Of a stretch of DNA of 64,000 nt, positions 29,129-38,257 are shown in pieces; position 1 is the first letter of the stretch; each line of letters begins with the position of its first letter. Below the pieces are notes generated by a model that saw only the letters and a list, made by a program, of their open reading frames with translations, did not search any database and was not told the DNA's origin. The stretch lies in contig JAJDZZ010000045.1 in assembly GCA_022824405.1 (NCBI GenBank), forward strand, positions 142,457 to 206,456. Direction: 5' to 3'. Made by a program: the position numbers and the translations under genes. Source of the DNA: Opitutales bacterium. GTDB taxonomy: Bacteria > Verrucomicrobiota > Verrucomicrobiia > Opitutales > UBA2995.

Positions 29129-30441
29129 GGCCCTTCCCAACCGATCCGGACCAAATCCTGAGCGCTCCGTTCCTGCCTGAACCGGATTGGACGGGATTTA
29201 CCCGGAAAATGCTGTCAGCAGGCGAGCAGATCGGCCAACCCCGTGAACGGATCCTGGTAGCTGAACGGGACCCGGTCGCGTTCGTCGCCGCTTTAATGGC
29301 CGGAATTTCGCGGGGATGCGACCTCTTTCTGGCCAGCCCGGATTGGAGGGACCTGGAGTGGGAACAGGTATCGGAGACGGCAAGTTTTCATCGGATTTTT
29401 GGAGACAGTCCCTTGTCGGCCGCGAGGGGTGCCCCTGTGGGGGAATCGTGCCGCATCATGGTTCCCACCGGAGGATCGAGCGGGTCGTTGCGGTTTTGCG
29501 TCCATACCCCTGATACCCTGTCTTCAGCCGTGGGGTCCCTCTCCGCTGTTCTTGGGGATGCTCCCTTGAGCAGTTTGAATTGCCTCCCCTTATTTCACGT
29601 CAGCGGCTTGATGCAGGTGATTCGCGCCCTCCTGACCGGGGGGGTGGTGAACTTTGCCCCTTGGAAATCCCTGGAACGCGGCGACTTCGGGACGGAGGTG
29701 TCCGGGAAATTTTCCCTTTCCTTGGTTTCCACCCAGTTGGCGCGAATACTCGAGGTGGAGGGCGGTCCGGCATGGCTCAAACAATTCGGCCGTATTTTCC
29801 TGGGCGGAGGGGGGACCGGGCCAGGTTGGATTGAATCGATCCGGGAGCATGGGCTACCGGTGCAATTTGCCTATGGGATGACCGAGACGGCGGCCATGAT
29901 CGCCCTTGGAAGGGTGGGGGAGGTCGATGAACGCTCCACGGTTTGGGCGCGGCCCCTTCCCGGAGTGAAAATCGGGCTCACCGGGGCGGGCGAGATCGAA
30001 GTCGAAACGGCTTCCCTCTTTCACGGTTATTATCCCGAGGATTCCGGGATGCGCCTTTTTCGGACGGGGGACCTGGGCCGCATGGACCGGAAGGGAAAAT
30101 TGGCCGTTCTGGGGCGCAAGGACTTTGTCGTCAATACCGGCGGTGAAAAGGTGAATCCCGCCGAGGTGGAGGCGGCTATTTTACGTCATTCTCCAACATC
30201 GGTTCCCGTGGCGCTGGGCCTGCCCGACCATGAATGGGGTGAACGGCTGGTCGTAGCGCTGGAGGGGTCGCCCGTTCAGATCGACGTGGCGAACCTCAAA
30301 GAGGAAATGGCAAAGACATTGGCTTCCCATAAGATTCCCAAGCAGTTCATTACCGGGATTGCCCTTCCGAGGACGCCTTCCGGAAAGGTGGATCGTGTCC
30401 GCTTGAAAATGGAGTTGGAAACCCGGATGTATTCCCACTAA
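29125..30441 (+). CDS. menE: o-Succinylbenzoate-CoA ligase
   Basis: 438 residues from ATG 29125, 4-base overlap with menC. Adenylate-forming enzyme with the phosphate loop in the variant VPTGGSSGSLRF, then YGMTETAAMIALG, FRTGDLGRMDRKG, the hinge LGRKDFVVNTGGEKVNPAEVE and the C-terminal catalytic Lys in RTPSGKVDR. It activates o-succinylbenzoate to its CoA ester for naphthoquinone ring closure. The other men genes are outside the window. Confidence 0.93.
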   Translation: MRPFPTDPDQILSAPFLPEPDWTGFTRKMLSAGEQIGQPRERILVAERDPVAFVAALMAGISRGCDLFLASPDWRDLEWEQVSETASFHRIFGDSPLSAARGAPVGESCRIMVPTGGSSGSLRFCVHTPDTLSSAVGSLSAVLGDAPLSSLNCLPLFHVSGLMQVIRALLTGGVVNFAPWKSLERGDFGTEVSGKFSLSLVSTQLARILEVEGGPAWLKQFGRIFLGGGGTGPGWIESIREHGLPVQFAYGMTETAAMIALGRVGEVDERSTVWARPLPGVKIGLTGAGEIEVETASLFHGYYPEDSGMRLFRTGDLGRMDRKGKLAVLGRKDFVVNTGGEKVNPAEVEAAILRHSPTSVPVALGLPDHEWGERLVVALEGSPVQIDVANLKEEMAKTLASHKIPKQFITGIALPRTPSGKVDRVRLKMELETRMYSH

Positions 30442-30453
30442 AGAACAAGGATC

Positions 30454-32193
30454 ATGGATAAGGGGGAAATTTCGCAAGTTCTCGGAGAGATTGCCACTTT
30501 GTTGGAACTGAAAGGGGAAAACCCTTTCAAGATCCGGGCCTACCAATCGGGACAGCGCGCCCTGGATTTGCTGGAGGAGGATCTGGGAACCTTGATCGAG
30601 GAGGAGCGCCTTGGAGCCATCAAGGGCTTTGGCAAAGCGCTCACGGAAAAGGTCACCGCCCTCTACCGCGACGAATCCCTCCCGTTTTACGACAACCTCA
30701 AGGCATCGGTTGGGCCGGGTTTGGTGGAGATGCTGGAAATTCCCGGGCTGGGGGCAAAGAAGATCAGAAAACTGCACCGGGCGTTGGGGGTGGATTCCAT
30801 CGATGATCTGACCCGGGCCTGTCAATCGGGGGAAGCGGCAGGATTGTCCGGGTTTGGCCCGAAATCAGTGGAGAAAATACTCTCCGGCATCCGGAATCGG
30901 GAGGCCTATTCCAAGCGACATCTCTGGTGGGTGGCCGAGGAGGCTTCCCGACCCATATTGGAAGGATTGCGCGCCCTGCCCGAGGTGGATCGTGCCGAAG
31001 TGGCGGGAAGTCTGCGGCGGCGGGTTGAAACGGTGGGAGATCTGGATTTCCTGGCAGCTTCCGACCGGCCCGATCCCATTATGGATTGGTTCGTCTCTCA
31101 ACCCGGGGTGAAGGAAGTCACTGCTCAAGGAAGCAGCAAAAGCAGCGTGCGGTTCGAAGATGGGTTGCAAGCCGATCTGCGAGTGGTTCCCCCGGATCAG
31201 TTCGTTTTTGCCCTGCATCATTTTACCGGCTCCAAGGATCACAATGTGGCCATGCGGGGCAGAGCGCTTTCCCTGGGCTACAGCTTGAGTGAATGGGGAT
31301 TACGCCGGGATGACCGCAAATCCATGTCTGTGGCTTCGGTCCGGGACGAGTCGGACCTGTTTTCTCTGTTGGGATTATCCTACATCCCACCCGAACTGCG
31401 GGAGGGACGCGGTGAGCTGGAAACTGCCGAGTGCGGGCAACTGCCCGATCTGGTAAAGGGGGGGGATTTGCGCGGGGCATTTCACAATCACACCCATGCC
31501 TCGGACGGGGAGAATTCCCTGGAAGAAATGACCCGGGCGGCCCAGGACCTGGGTTGGGATTACTTTGGGGTGGCCGATCACTCCAAAGCCAGTTTCCAGG
31601 CCAACGGACTGAATGAAGCCCGCGTGCGGGGGCAACTCGAGCAGATTCGTAACCTCAACGACTCGGGAAGGTTTTCCTGCCATGTTTTCGCCGGGATCGA
31701 GTGCGACATTTTGAGGGATGGTTCCTTGGACTTGGATGATTCAACCCTGCAAATGCTGGATTACGTGGTGGTCTCGGTGCATTCCAGCTTCACCCTGGAT
31801 GAGGAGGCGATGACGCGTCGTATTATTCGGGCCGTGGAGCATCCCAGCGCCACCATGCTGGGGCATCTGACCGGGAGGCTCCTATTGCGCAGGGAACCCT
31901 ACACGGTAAACGTGGAAAAGGTGATCGATGCCGCCATCGCCAACCAAGTCATCATTGAGATAAATGCCCATCCGCAACGTTTGGACATGGACTGGCGTCA
32001 CTGGAGAAAGGCCGCTGCCAAAGGGCTCCTGACCAGTGTCAATCCCGATGCCCACAGGGTATCCGGATTGGCCTACGTGGCCGCCGGAATCAATGCCTGC
32101 CGCAAGGGTTGGCTCACGGCCGAATCGGTTTTCAACACCTGGCCTCTGCAACGGGTCCAAGCCTATCTCGAAACCATGAAAGCCAAGCGTTGA
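30454..32193 (+). CDS. polX: Family X DNA polymerase with PHP exonuclease domain
   Basis: 579 residues, the standard length for bacterial PolX. Residues 1-~90 are the helical 8-kDa-like domain ([16 protein letters not shown]), ~90-150 carry helix-hairpin-helix repeats ([12 protein letters not shown] and [11 protein letters not shown]). The palm has [19 protein letters not shown] with its acidic pair and a third Asp in LQADLRVV. From ~340 the PHP domain has [52 protein letters not shown] and SVNPDAH, all metal-binding clusters. It fills gaps in base-excision repair and has 3'-5' exonuclease activity. It follows menE by 12 bases. Confidence 0.94.
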   Translation: MDKGEISQVLGEIATLLELKGENPFKIRAYQSGQRALDLLEEDLGTLIEEERLGAIKGFGKALTEKVTALYRDESLPFYDNLKASVGPGLVEMLEIPGLGAKKIRKLHRALGVDSIDDLTRACQSGEAAGLSGFGPKSVEKILSGIRNREAYSKRHLWWVAEEASRPILEGLRALPEVDRAEVAGSLRRRVETVGDLDFLAASDRPDPIMDWFVSQPGVKEVTAQGSSKSSVRFEDGLQADLRVVPPDQFVFALHHFTGSKDHNVAMRGRALSLGYSLSEWGLRRDDRKSMSVASVRDESDLFSLLGLSYIPPELREGRGELETAECGQLPDLVKGGDLRGAFHNHTHASDGENSLEEMTRAAQDLGWDYFGVADHSKASFQANGLNEARVRGQLEQIRNLNDSGRFSCHVFAGIECDILRDGSLDLDDSTLQMLDYVVVSVHSSFTLDEEAMTRRIIRAVEHPSATMLGHLTGRLLLRREPYTVNVEKVIDAAIANQVIIEINAHPQRLDMDWRHWRKAAAKGLLTSVNPDAHRVSGLAYVAAGINACRKGWLTAESVFNTWPLQRVQAYLETMKAKR

Positions 32194-32197
32194 CCCC

Positions 32198-33169
32198 TTA
32201 GAACCCGTCCATTTGCCTGAGCCAATCCCTCTCCGCCAAGTACCAGTTCACCAGGTTTCCGGCGCCTTCTTCGAAAGTCGTTTCAGGCTCCCATCCCAGG
32301 AGAGACTTTGCTTTGGCAATATCGGCCCAGGTATGGAGCATGTCCACCTTGTGAAAGGGCTTTCGATCGATGACGGCCTTCTTGCCCAGGTGGTTTTCCA
32401 ACTGGCCGATCAGGTCGTTGATGGAAATGGGGGCCCGTCCTCCTCCCAGATTGACGATTTCAAAACCGACCTTTTTCAAGGCCAGAAACGTTCCTTCCGC
32501 GATATCGTCGATGTAAGTGAAATCGCGGCTCTGGGAGCCGTCCCCGTAAAGGGTTATGGGGATTCCCCGGTCGATACGATGAACAAAGCGCAGGGGCGCC
32601 ATATCGGGCCTCCCCGCCGGGCCGTAGACGGTAAAGTAGCGCAGTACGGATACATCGATTCCGTAAAGGTGGTGATAGGAAAAGGCCATTGCTTCCGCCG
32701 CTTTCTTGCTCGCCGCGTAAGGGGAAATCGGTTCGTTGACGGGAAGGGATTCCCGGAACGGCATGTCCTGGCCGGAATAGAGGGAGGAGGTGGATGAAAG
32801 AACATATTTCTTTACCCCGTGGCGCCGCATGCATTCCAGCAGATTGAGGTTGCCCGCCGCATTCGTGCCCAAATACGCCTGGGGGTTCTCCACGCTGGCG
32901 CGCACCCCGCCTCGCGCGGCCAGGTTGATCACCGCGTCAAATGCGTTATCCGGAAAGAGTCGTTCCATGGCGGGACCATCTTCGATGTCGCGTCTTTGAA
33001 AGGTAAATCCCTGCCGGGGCTCCAGTTGACGCAGGCGCCAGGTCTTGAGACGGCCATCGTATTGGTCGTTCAAATTGTCGATCCCGGTGATTCGATGCCC
33101 TCGATCCAGCAACAATTCCCCTGTTTTCCAACCGACAAACCCGGCACAGCCTGTAAGCAGGATATGCAT
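32198..33169 (-). CDS. NAD-dependent NDP-sugar epimerase (UDP-glucuronate 4-epimerase-like)
   Basis: 323 residues, extended SDR. The NAD loop is LLTGCAGFVG, the catalytic triad has STSSLY and SPYAASKKAAE (YxxxK), and the substrate part has LRYFTVYGPAGRPDMA and the YGDGSQSRDFTYIDDIA block. Sequence style is closest to UDP-glucuronate 4-epimerases of capsule and LPS pathways, but related dehydratases and epimerases cannot be excluded. It faces polX tail to tail. Confidence 0.88.
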   Translation of the reverse strand: MHILLTGCAGFVGWKTGELLLDRGHRITGIDNLNDQYDGRLKTWRLRQLEPRQGFTFQRRDIEDGPAMERLFPDNAFDAVINLAARGGVRASVENPQAYLGTNAAGNLNLLECMRRHGVKKYVLSSTSSLYSGQDMPFRESLPVNEPISPYAASKKAAEAMAFSYHHLYGIDVSVLRYFTVYGPAGRPDMAPLRFVHRIDRGIPITLYGDGSQSRDFTYIDDIAEGTFLALKKVGFEIVNLGGGRAPISINDLIGQLENHLGKKAVIDRKPFHKVDMLHTWADIAKAKSLLGWEPETTFEEGAGNLVNWYLAERDWLRQMDGF

Positions 33170-33258
33170 GGAGGGAAAGCTAGGAGCAGTTGTTACCGAT
33201 TGGCAACCTGTGATTTAGGCCCCTCTCGGCACGAGCGATCGCGAATTCTTATTTCATC

Positions 33259-33306
33259 GAATTATAATTCCTCCGACGAAGTAGTTGACTATTGGCAAAA
33301 ATAGTC
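33259..33306 (+). promoter_or_regulatory. Palindromes upstream of the toxin-antitoxin pair
   Basis: Two symmetric sites lie before the antitoxin start. GAATTATAATTC at 33259-33270 is a perfect 12-base palindrome that contains TATAAT. GACTAT (33287-33292) and ATAGTC (33301-33306) form a 6-base inverted repeat with an 8-base spacer. RHH antitoxins usually bind short palindromes over their own promoter, so these are good candidates for the autoregulatory operator. Confidence 0.55.
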
Positions 33307-33318
33307 TACCGAAAACCC

Positions 33319-33567
33319 ATGAAAACCACCCTATCCATCAAAGTGAGTAATCAGGAAAAACTGAAGTTGAAGAGGGTTGCAAAAAGCCGAAACAAGACTC
33401 CGTCCGATTTGATTCGGGAAGCCTTGGGTTTGGTTTTATCCAATCCCGAACTCGCCAACGAAGGGTCGTGTTATGCGGTGGCGGAAGATCTGTTTCAATA
33501 CCGATCCGGAAATTTGCCCTCGGATCTATCGTCCCGGAAGGATCATCTGAAAGGTTTTGGAAAATGA
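33319..33567 (+). CDS. RHH-type antitoxin
   Basis: 82 residues from ATG 33319 (MKTTLSIKV); a TTG at 33292 is an alternative. The N-terminal half is a ribbon-helix-helix: TTLSIKVSNQEKLKLKRVAK, then KTPSDLIREALGLVL, as in CopG/Arc antitoxins. The acidic C-terminal half should bind the toxin. The stop overlaps the PIN toxin start by 4 bases, the classic coupling of type II pairs. No ribosome-binding site is evident. Confidence 0.82.
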   Translation: MKTTLSIKVSNQEKLKLKRVAKSRNKTPSDLIREALGLVLSNPELANEGSCYAVAEDLFQYRSGNLPSDLSSRKDHLKGFGK

Positions 33568-33980
33568 AGTCCACAGTCTTGGTGGATACAGGGCCGCTGA
33601 TAGCTCTTTTTAATAGAAATGACAAACATCACTCGTGGTCTTTCCGACATTTCAGGGAGTTTAAGCCTCCCCTGATAACCTGTGATGCTGTTTTGGCTGA
33701 GGCGCTTTATATACTCCGCAGGGACCCGGCGGCTGTTCCCTTCATTTTGGGCCTTGTTGAAAAGGATGTAATCGTTTCGTCCTTTTCCATTTCAAAAAAT
33801 GCCTTTGCCGTGAGAAAGTTGATGACCAAATACAAGGATACGCCCATGGACTTCGCCGATGCATGTGTCGTGCGAATGACTGAATTGATGGGCGATTGCC
33901 GGGTTTGGACGGTGGATTCGGATTTCAAGGTTTATCGCAGAAACGGCAGGGCGATTATCCCTCTTATTTTTCCCGATTAG
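33564..33980 (+). CDS. PIN-domain toxin (VapC-like ribonuclease)
   Basis: 138 residues from ATG 33564. PIN acidic residues are in VLVDTGPLIALF (first Asp), LAEALYIL (Glu), DFADACVVRM (Asp) and WTVDSDFKVYR (last Asp). VapC-type toxins cleave tRNA or rRNA and are held by the cognate antitoxin. The coupled RHH partner supports a type II toxin-antitoxin module. It interrupts an NDP-sugar neighbourhood (epimerase, rmlA), as expected for an acquired stabilising cassette. Confidence 0.85.
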   Translation: MKSTVLVDTGPLIALFNRNDKHHSWSFRHFREFKPPLITCDAVLAEALYILRRDPAAVPFILGLVEKDVIVSSFSISKNAFAVRKLMTKYKDTPMDFADACVVRMTELMGDCRVWTVDSDFKVYRRNGRAIIPLIFPD

Positions 33981-34130
33981 CCCCAAAGCGATCGAGGCGT
34001 CGATGGACCCGTTTTTCATTTTCATGATGAAGGCATGCTGTTTCCGCGTGCCTCTGTTTTCCCCGCTTCCGGCCTCGGGCGCCTCCCTTATGCCTTGCAA
34101 CCCCTGTGGGCATAGCTAAAGCATCCCCCT

Positions 34131-35003
34131 ATGTCTGACCGCAAAGGCATTATTCTGGCCGGAGGATCGGGAACCCGGCTCTTTCCCCTCACCCTGGTCA
34201 TGAGCAAGCAACTCATGCCGGTTTATGACAAACCCATGATATATTATCCGTTGTGGGCCCTGATGCTGGCCAATGTCAGGGAAATCCTGGTAATTTCCAC
34301 ACCTCACGATTTGCCCCATTTCAGAAATCTGTTGGGAGACGGGTCGCAATGGGGCCTGTCTTTCGATTACGCCGAGCAGCCCTTTCCCGGTGGGTTGGCC
34401 CAGGCCTTCCACATCGGCGATGACTTTCTGGATAATTCACCGGCAGTCCTGGTTTTGGGTGACAACTTGTTTTACGGGCAGGAATTTGCCCTTACCATGG
34501 CCACGGCGGCAGAACGCCACCACCTTGCCACCATCTTCGGGTATCATGTATCCAATCCGGAGGCTTATGGCGTGGTGGAACTCGATGAGACGGGAAAAGC
34601 GGTCTCTTTGCAGGAAAAACCCACCCAGCCCAAGTCCTCCTTTGCCGTTCCCGGCATCTACTTTTTCCCGGCGGACGTCTGTCGACGGGCCAAAACCCTT
34701 CAACCCTCCAAGCGCGGAGAACTCGAGATCACCGACCTCAATCGTTTATACCTGGAAAGCGGAGAACTGTTCGTGGAATTGCTGGGACGCGGCACCGCGT
34801 GGCTCGACGCCGGTACCATGGACTCCCTCCTGGACGCCGGCAATTTCGTGCACATCATCGAAAAACGCCAGGGCCAGAAGATCGGCTGCCCGGAGGAACT
34901 GGCCTTGAACAAGGGGTGGATCTCTCCCCGGGAATTGAAAATGAGCATCGAGAAGCTGGGAAATTCCTCCTACGGCCAATACCTGGAAAGCTTGTTGCCC
35001 TGA
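34131..35003 (+). CDS. rmlA: Glucose-1-phosphate thymidylyltransferase
   Basis: 290 residues. The RmlA signature is present: IILAGGSGTRLFPLTL, SKQLMPVYDKPMIYYPL, LVLGDNLFYG, NPEAYGVVE, EKPTQPKSSFAVPGIYFF and RGTAWLDAGTMDSLLDA. It makes dTDP-glucose, the entry point to dTDP-rhamnose and other deoxysugars. rmlB, rmlC and rmlD are not in the window. Together with manC and the epimerase it shows that surface-polysaccharide genes are scattered here rather than in one operon. Confidence 0.96.
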   Translation: MSDRKGIILAGGSGTRLFPLTLVMSKQLMPVYDKPMIYYPLWALMLANVREILVISTPHDLPHFRNLLGDGSQWGLSFDYAEQPFPGGLAQAFHIGDDFLDNSPAVLVLGDNLFYGQEFALTMATAAERHHLATIFGYHVSNPEAYGVVELDETGKAVSLQEKPTQPKSSFAVPGIYFFPADVCRRAKTLQPSKRGELEITDLNRLYLESGELFVELLGRGTAWLDAGTMDSLLDAGNFVHIIEKRQGQKIGCPEELALNKGWISPRELKMSIEKLGNSSYGQYLESLLP

Positions 35004-35027
35004 CCCTGCCCGCGTAGAGAAAACCTC

Positions 35028-36587
35028 ATGACCACCCCGGAAAATCATCCGTCTCCGACTTCGGCGGGGACCCGGTCGCGGGGCCAGCTCATCGGCCTGT
35101 GGCTTGGCCCTCTCCTTTTTGCGCTTACCCTGCTGCTCGACCTGGAGCCGGGCAAACCGGAGGTCACCCGCATGGCCGCCCTGGCCCTTCTCATGGCCGC
35201 GTGGTGGATCACCGACGCCATTCCCCTATTTGCCACCGCCCTGCTCCCCCTTGTCCTCTTTCCCATTCTGGGCATCGAACGCACCGGCGCCACCGCCCCC
35301 ATTTACTTCAACAGCACCATCGTCCTCTTCCTGGGCGGCTTCATGATCGCCCTGACCATGGAGAAATGGAACGTCCACCGCCGCATCGCCCTCCGGGTGA
35401 TTCGCACCGTTGGCGGAGGACCGGCCCGCCTCGTGCTGGGGTTCATGCTCGCCGCCGCCCTGCTCTCCATGTGGATTTCCAACACTGCGACCGCGATCAT
35501 GATGGTCCCGGTGGGTCTGGCGGTCATCCTGAGGCTGGAGGAACAGTTCGGCAAAGAGCGCACACGCCCGTTTTCCGTGGCCGTAATGCTGGGGATCGCC
35601 TACGCCTGCTCGGCCGGTGGCATCGCCACCTTGGTGGGCACTCCGCCCAATCTTTCCATGGAGCGCATCTTCCAGATCACTTTTCCCGAGGCGCCGCCCC
35701 TGACTTTCGGGGTGTGGTTCGTCATGGCGGCGCCCGTCTCGATTATTCTGCTCGCCTGCGCCTGGACCCTGATCACCCAGGTCTTCTTCCGCATACCAAG
35801 CGAGATTGGCATCGACCGGGACGTGGTTGAGTCGGAAATGCGCAAGCTCGGCCCCATCGGTTTCGAGGAAAAAGCGATTCTCGCGGTGTTCGGCCTGACC
35901 GCGTTGCTCTGGGTCTTCCGCGCGCCCATCGCCATCGGCGGACTCACCATTCCAGGCTGGTCCTCCCTCCTGCCCTTCGGCCATCTTATCGACGACGGAA
36001 CCGTGGCCATCGCCATGGCCGCCATCCTCTTCCTGGTCCCGACCCGGTCCCCCGGCGCCGAATCCAGGTCGGTGATGGGGCCCGAGGTGGTGCGTCGGCT
36101 GCCTTGGAACATCGTGCTGCTCTTCGGGGGAGGCTTCGCCCTGGCTCACGGCTTCCAGATAACCGGTCTGGCCCGCTTCATCGGTGAAGCATTCGACGGG
36201 CTGGGCGCTGTTCCTCCCATCCTCCTCGTCCTGCTCATTTGCCTGACCATCACCTTTCTCACCGAACTCACCTCCAACACCGCCACCACCGAGATGGTGC
36301 TGCCCATCTTCGCCGCCGTCGCCGTGTCCACCGGTATTCACCCCCTTTTGCTCATGATCCCCGCCACTCTTTCCGCCTCCTGCGCCTTCATGATGCCCGT
36401 GGCCACGCCGCCCAACGCGGTGGTTTTCGGCAGCCGCCGCGTCAGGATCTCAGAGATGGCCCGGGTCGGCATCGTCCTCAACATCGTGGGAGGCGTGGTG
36501 ATCACCCTGGTCTTCCACGCCCTGGGTCAGCTTCTTTTCGGAATCGAACCGGGGATCCTGCCGGACTGGGCCCGGCCGGGAGGGTGA
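35028..36587 (+). CDS. SLC13/DASS-family sodium:dicarboxylate symporter
   Basis: 519 residues with about 11-12 membrane segments. The two inverted-repeat halves each have the family SNT motif: MWISNTATAIMMV and ELTSNTATTEMVLP, with GTPPN and TPPNAVVFGSR reaching into the transport site. It should import dicarboxylates (succinate, malate, fumarate) or related anions with sodium at the inner membrane. Codon use is strongly C-rich at third positions (runs like CTCCTCGTCCTGCTC), unlike rmlA before it, suggesting transfer from another genome. A CARDB remnant follows. Confidence 0.93.
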   Translation: MTTPENHPSPTSAGTRSRGQLIGLWLGPLLFALTLLLDLEPGKPEVTRMAALALLMAAWWITDAIPLFATALLPLVLFPILGIERTGATAPIYFNSTIVLFLGGFMIALTMEKWNVHRRIALRVIRTVGGGPARLVLGFMLAAALLSMWISNTATAIMMVPVGLAVILRLEEQFGKERTRPFSVAVMLGIAYACSAGGIATLVGTPPNLSMERIFQITFPEAPPLTFGVWFVMAAPVSIILLACAWTLITQVFFRIPSEIGIDRDVVESEMRKLGPIGFEEKAILAVFGLTALLWVFRAPIAIGGLTIPGWSSLLPFGHLIDDGTVAIAMAAILFLVPTRSPGAESRSVMGPEVVRRLPWNIVLLFGGGFALAHGFQITGLARFIGEAFDGLGAVPPILLVLLICLTITFLTELTSNTATTEMVLPIFAAVAVSTGIHPLLLMIPATLSASCAFMMPVATPPNAVVFGSRRVRISEMARVGIVLNIVGGVVITLVFHALGQLLFGIEPGILPDWARPGG

Positions 36588-36606
36588 GAACCGCGGAGGC
36601 CCATCG

Positions 36607-36789
36607 TTGCGCCAACCCCACAAACCCCATGAACATGGTCCGGTTAGAGTCGGAAAAGACCTCAATCTCAAAGTGTCTTTTCCCTCCACGACGGGCACCT
36701 ACTACTACGGCGCGTGCGTGGACGCGGTGCCCGAGGAATCCGAAACGACCAACAACTGCTCGGCTTCAGTGCAGGTCGTTATCGAGTAG
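36607..36789 (+). pseudogene. CARDB-domain gene remnant
   Basis: 60 codons. The last ~45 residues read like the end of a CARDB adhesion-type domain: VGKDLNLKVSFPSTTGTYYY, then GACVDAVPEESETTNNCSAS and VQVVIE. Intact CARDB domains are ~100 residues within large secreted proteins; this piece lacks the first half, any signal peptide and any ribosome-binding site. It shares the C-rich composition of the symporter 20 bases upstream. It is best read as debris of a larger surface-protein gene. Confidence 0.65.
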
Positions 36790-36826
36790 CATGTGGTTGT
36801 ATCTCCCAAAACCCCCGTAGACTAGT

Positions 36827-38254
36827 CTATTCTGGGCCGGCGCCATCGAAAGAGGCGAGATCCGGAGCCTTTCCATGGTCCCAAAGAAAAGCCCGGCCCG
36901 GGGTGTCCGCCTTTTCCCAACCGTAGAAGAGCAGCATATTCCGCATTTTCGAGGTCATGTCGGCCGAGATGAACTGAATGCCCTGATACCGCAGACCCGG
37001 TTGCGGGGTCAGATCCCGGTCCCGTTCCCATTGGGCGCCTCCATCCTTGGAAACCCATCGTTCCACCCGGTGTCCGAAGCCGTATTCGTCCATGCCTTCC
37101 GTTTTCATTACCTCCCCGCTTCCGGTAATCATGTAGGCGTGAAAGGCACCGTCATCCCCCACTTCCAGGTAGGAGGAATTAAAGGGATGCAAGGTGTCCG
37201 CAATGGGACTCTTGAGCCAACCGCCGTCGACGTGGGACACGAAATAAAATGCGCCGGTATAAGGATCCTCCTTGGATACCGGCAACAGGAAATGGGGTTG
37301 GTCGTCTTTATCCAGGGCAATGGAAGGACCGACCGAGGCCGGCCGTTCCTCCGTGTTCCAAACCAGGCAATGTTCGTCGGCATCCAATTTTCTCAGGGGC
37401 AGGGCGACCTCCCGGCCGGCGATGTTGTGTCCCTTTCCCGATGGAAGATCTACCGAAAGGTAGTAGAGGTTGTAGCGTTGGAGGTGGTCGTTCAGGATCT
37501 GGCCGTATCGCTTATTGTAAAGCGGGTCCTCCACCTTCCAGATGAAGGCCACGTGCAGGCGTTTTCCATCCGCACTTATCGCTGTGGTGTGGTAGGAACC
37601 GGCGTGAGAGGCGTGGATTCCATCCTGCGGTTCGCCGTTCATATCGACCACGACACGAGGCGGCTTCTCCCAGGTCCGGCCCCCGTCCGCGGAAATATGG
37701 TATTGCCAATGACCCAGGTGCCCTGACCAGCGTGAATACATCAAGGTCTGGTCGCGGTAAATGCGGTGGACCTGGGGATAGGAAATCGAATCCGAGATGT
37801 CCGGACCCCGCACCCAGACATCGGCCGAACGAGGATTTTGGGAAATCATATGCAGCCCCGGGGTCCGGTGACAACCGTGCAGCACGTGCAGGTAGCCGTC
37901 CTTGTCCGACCAGATGACCGGAGCGTAATGGTGATCCCTGCGGTATCTTTTTTGGTCGATTTGATCCTCGTACCCGATCATCAGATTCCGAGGCTCTGAA
38001 AACTTTCCTTTTTTCAGGTCGTAGGTAATTAAGCGGGGATACCCCTTTTCATAACCCCTCCAGACGATATGGACCTCATTTCCCAGCGCCACCGCTTGTG
38101 GATACATGCGGTTGTCGTAGAACATCTTCAATCCCCCGTTATCGGCAAAGGAAACCACCTTCGCCCCGGTCGGGATCATCCCGGCCGGCATAACCGCCAC
38201 CATCAGGCAAAACCGGGATACCAGGGACAAATGAAAAATCGAGCGCCCCGCCAT
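36827..38254 (-). CDS. Secreted BNR-4 repeat beta-propeller protein
   Basis: 475 residues. An N-terminal signal peptide (FHLSLVSRFCLMVAVMPAG) directs export. The body shows repeated propeller blades with BNR/Asp-box features such as SADGGRTWEKPP and SKDGGAQWERD, plus DHHYAPVIWSDKDGYLHVL and HGCH, a pattern of BNR-4 proteins. Families with this fold include polysaccharide lyases of the ulvan-lyase type and sialidase-like enzymes; whether this one is catalytic cannot be told. It follows the cyclophilin gene by 3 bases on the same strand. Confidence 0.8.
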   Translation of the reverse strand: MAGRSIFHLSLVSRFCLMVAVMPAGMIPTGAKVVSFADNGGLKMFYDNRMYPQAVALGNEVHIVWRGYEKGYPRLITYDLKKGKFSEPRNLMIGYEDQIDQKRYRRDHHYAPVIWSDKDGYLHVLHGCHRTPGLHMISQNPRSADVWVRGPDISDSISYPQVHRIYRDQTLMYSRWSGHLGHWQYHISADGGRTWEKPPRVVVDMNGEPQDGIHASHAGSYHTTAISADGKRLHVAFIWKVEDPLYNKRYGQILNDHLQRYNLYYLSVDLPSGKGHNIAGREVALPLRKLDADEHCLVWNTEERPASVGPSIALDKDDQPHFLLPVSKEDPYTGAFYFVSHVDGGWLKSPIADTLHPFNSSYLEVGDDGAFHAYMITGSGEVMKTEGMDEYGFGHRVERWVSKDGGAQWERDRDLTPQPGLRYQGIQFISADMTSKMRNMLLFYGWEKADTPGRAFLWDHGKAPDLASFDGAGPE

Positions 38255-38257
38255 GGG

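Noticed and set aside
35226..36341. Long open frame (371 codons) on the minus strand across the symporter gene
   Set aside because: It is the mirror of a C-rich membrane-protein gene. Its translation is a low-complexity mix of Gly, Glu, Asp and His with no motif, while the plus strand has clear SLC13 motifs.
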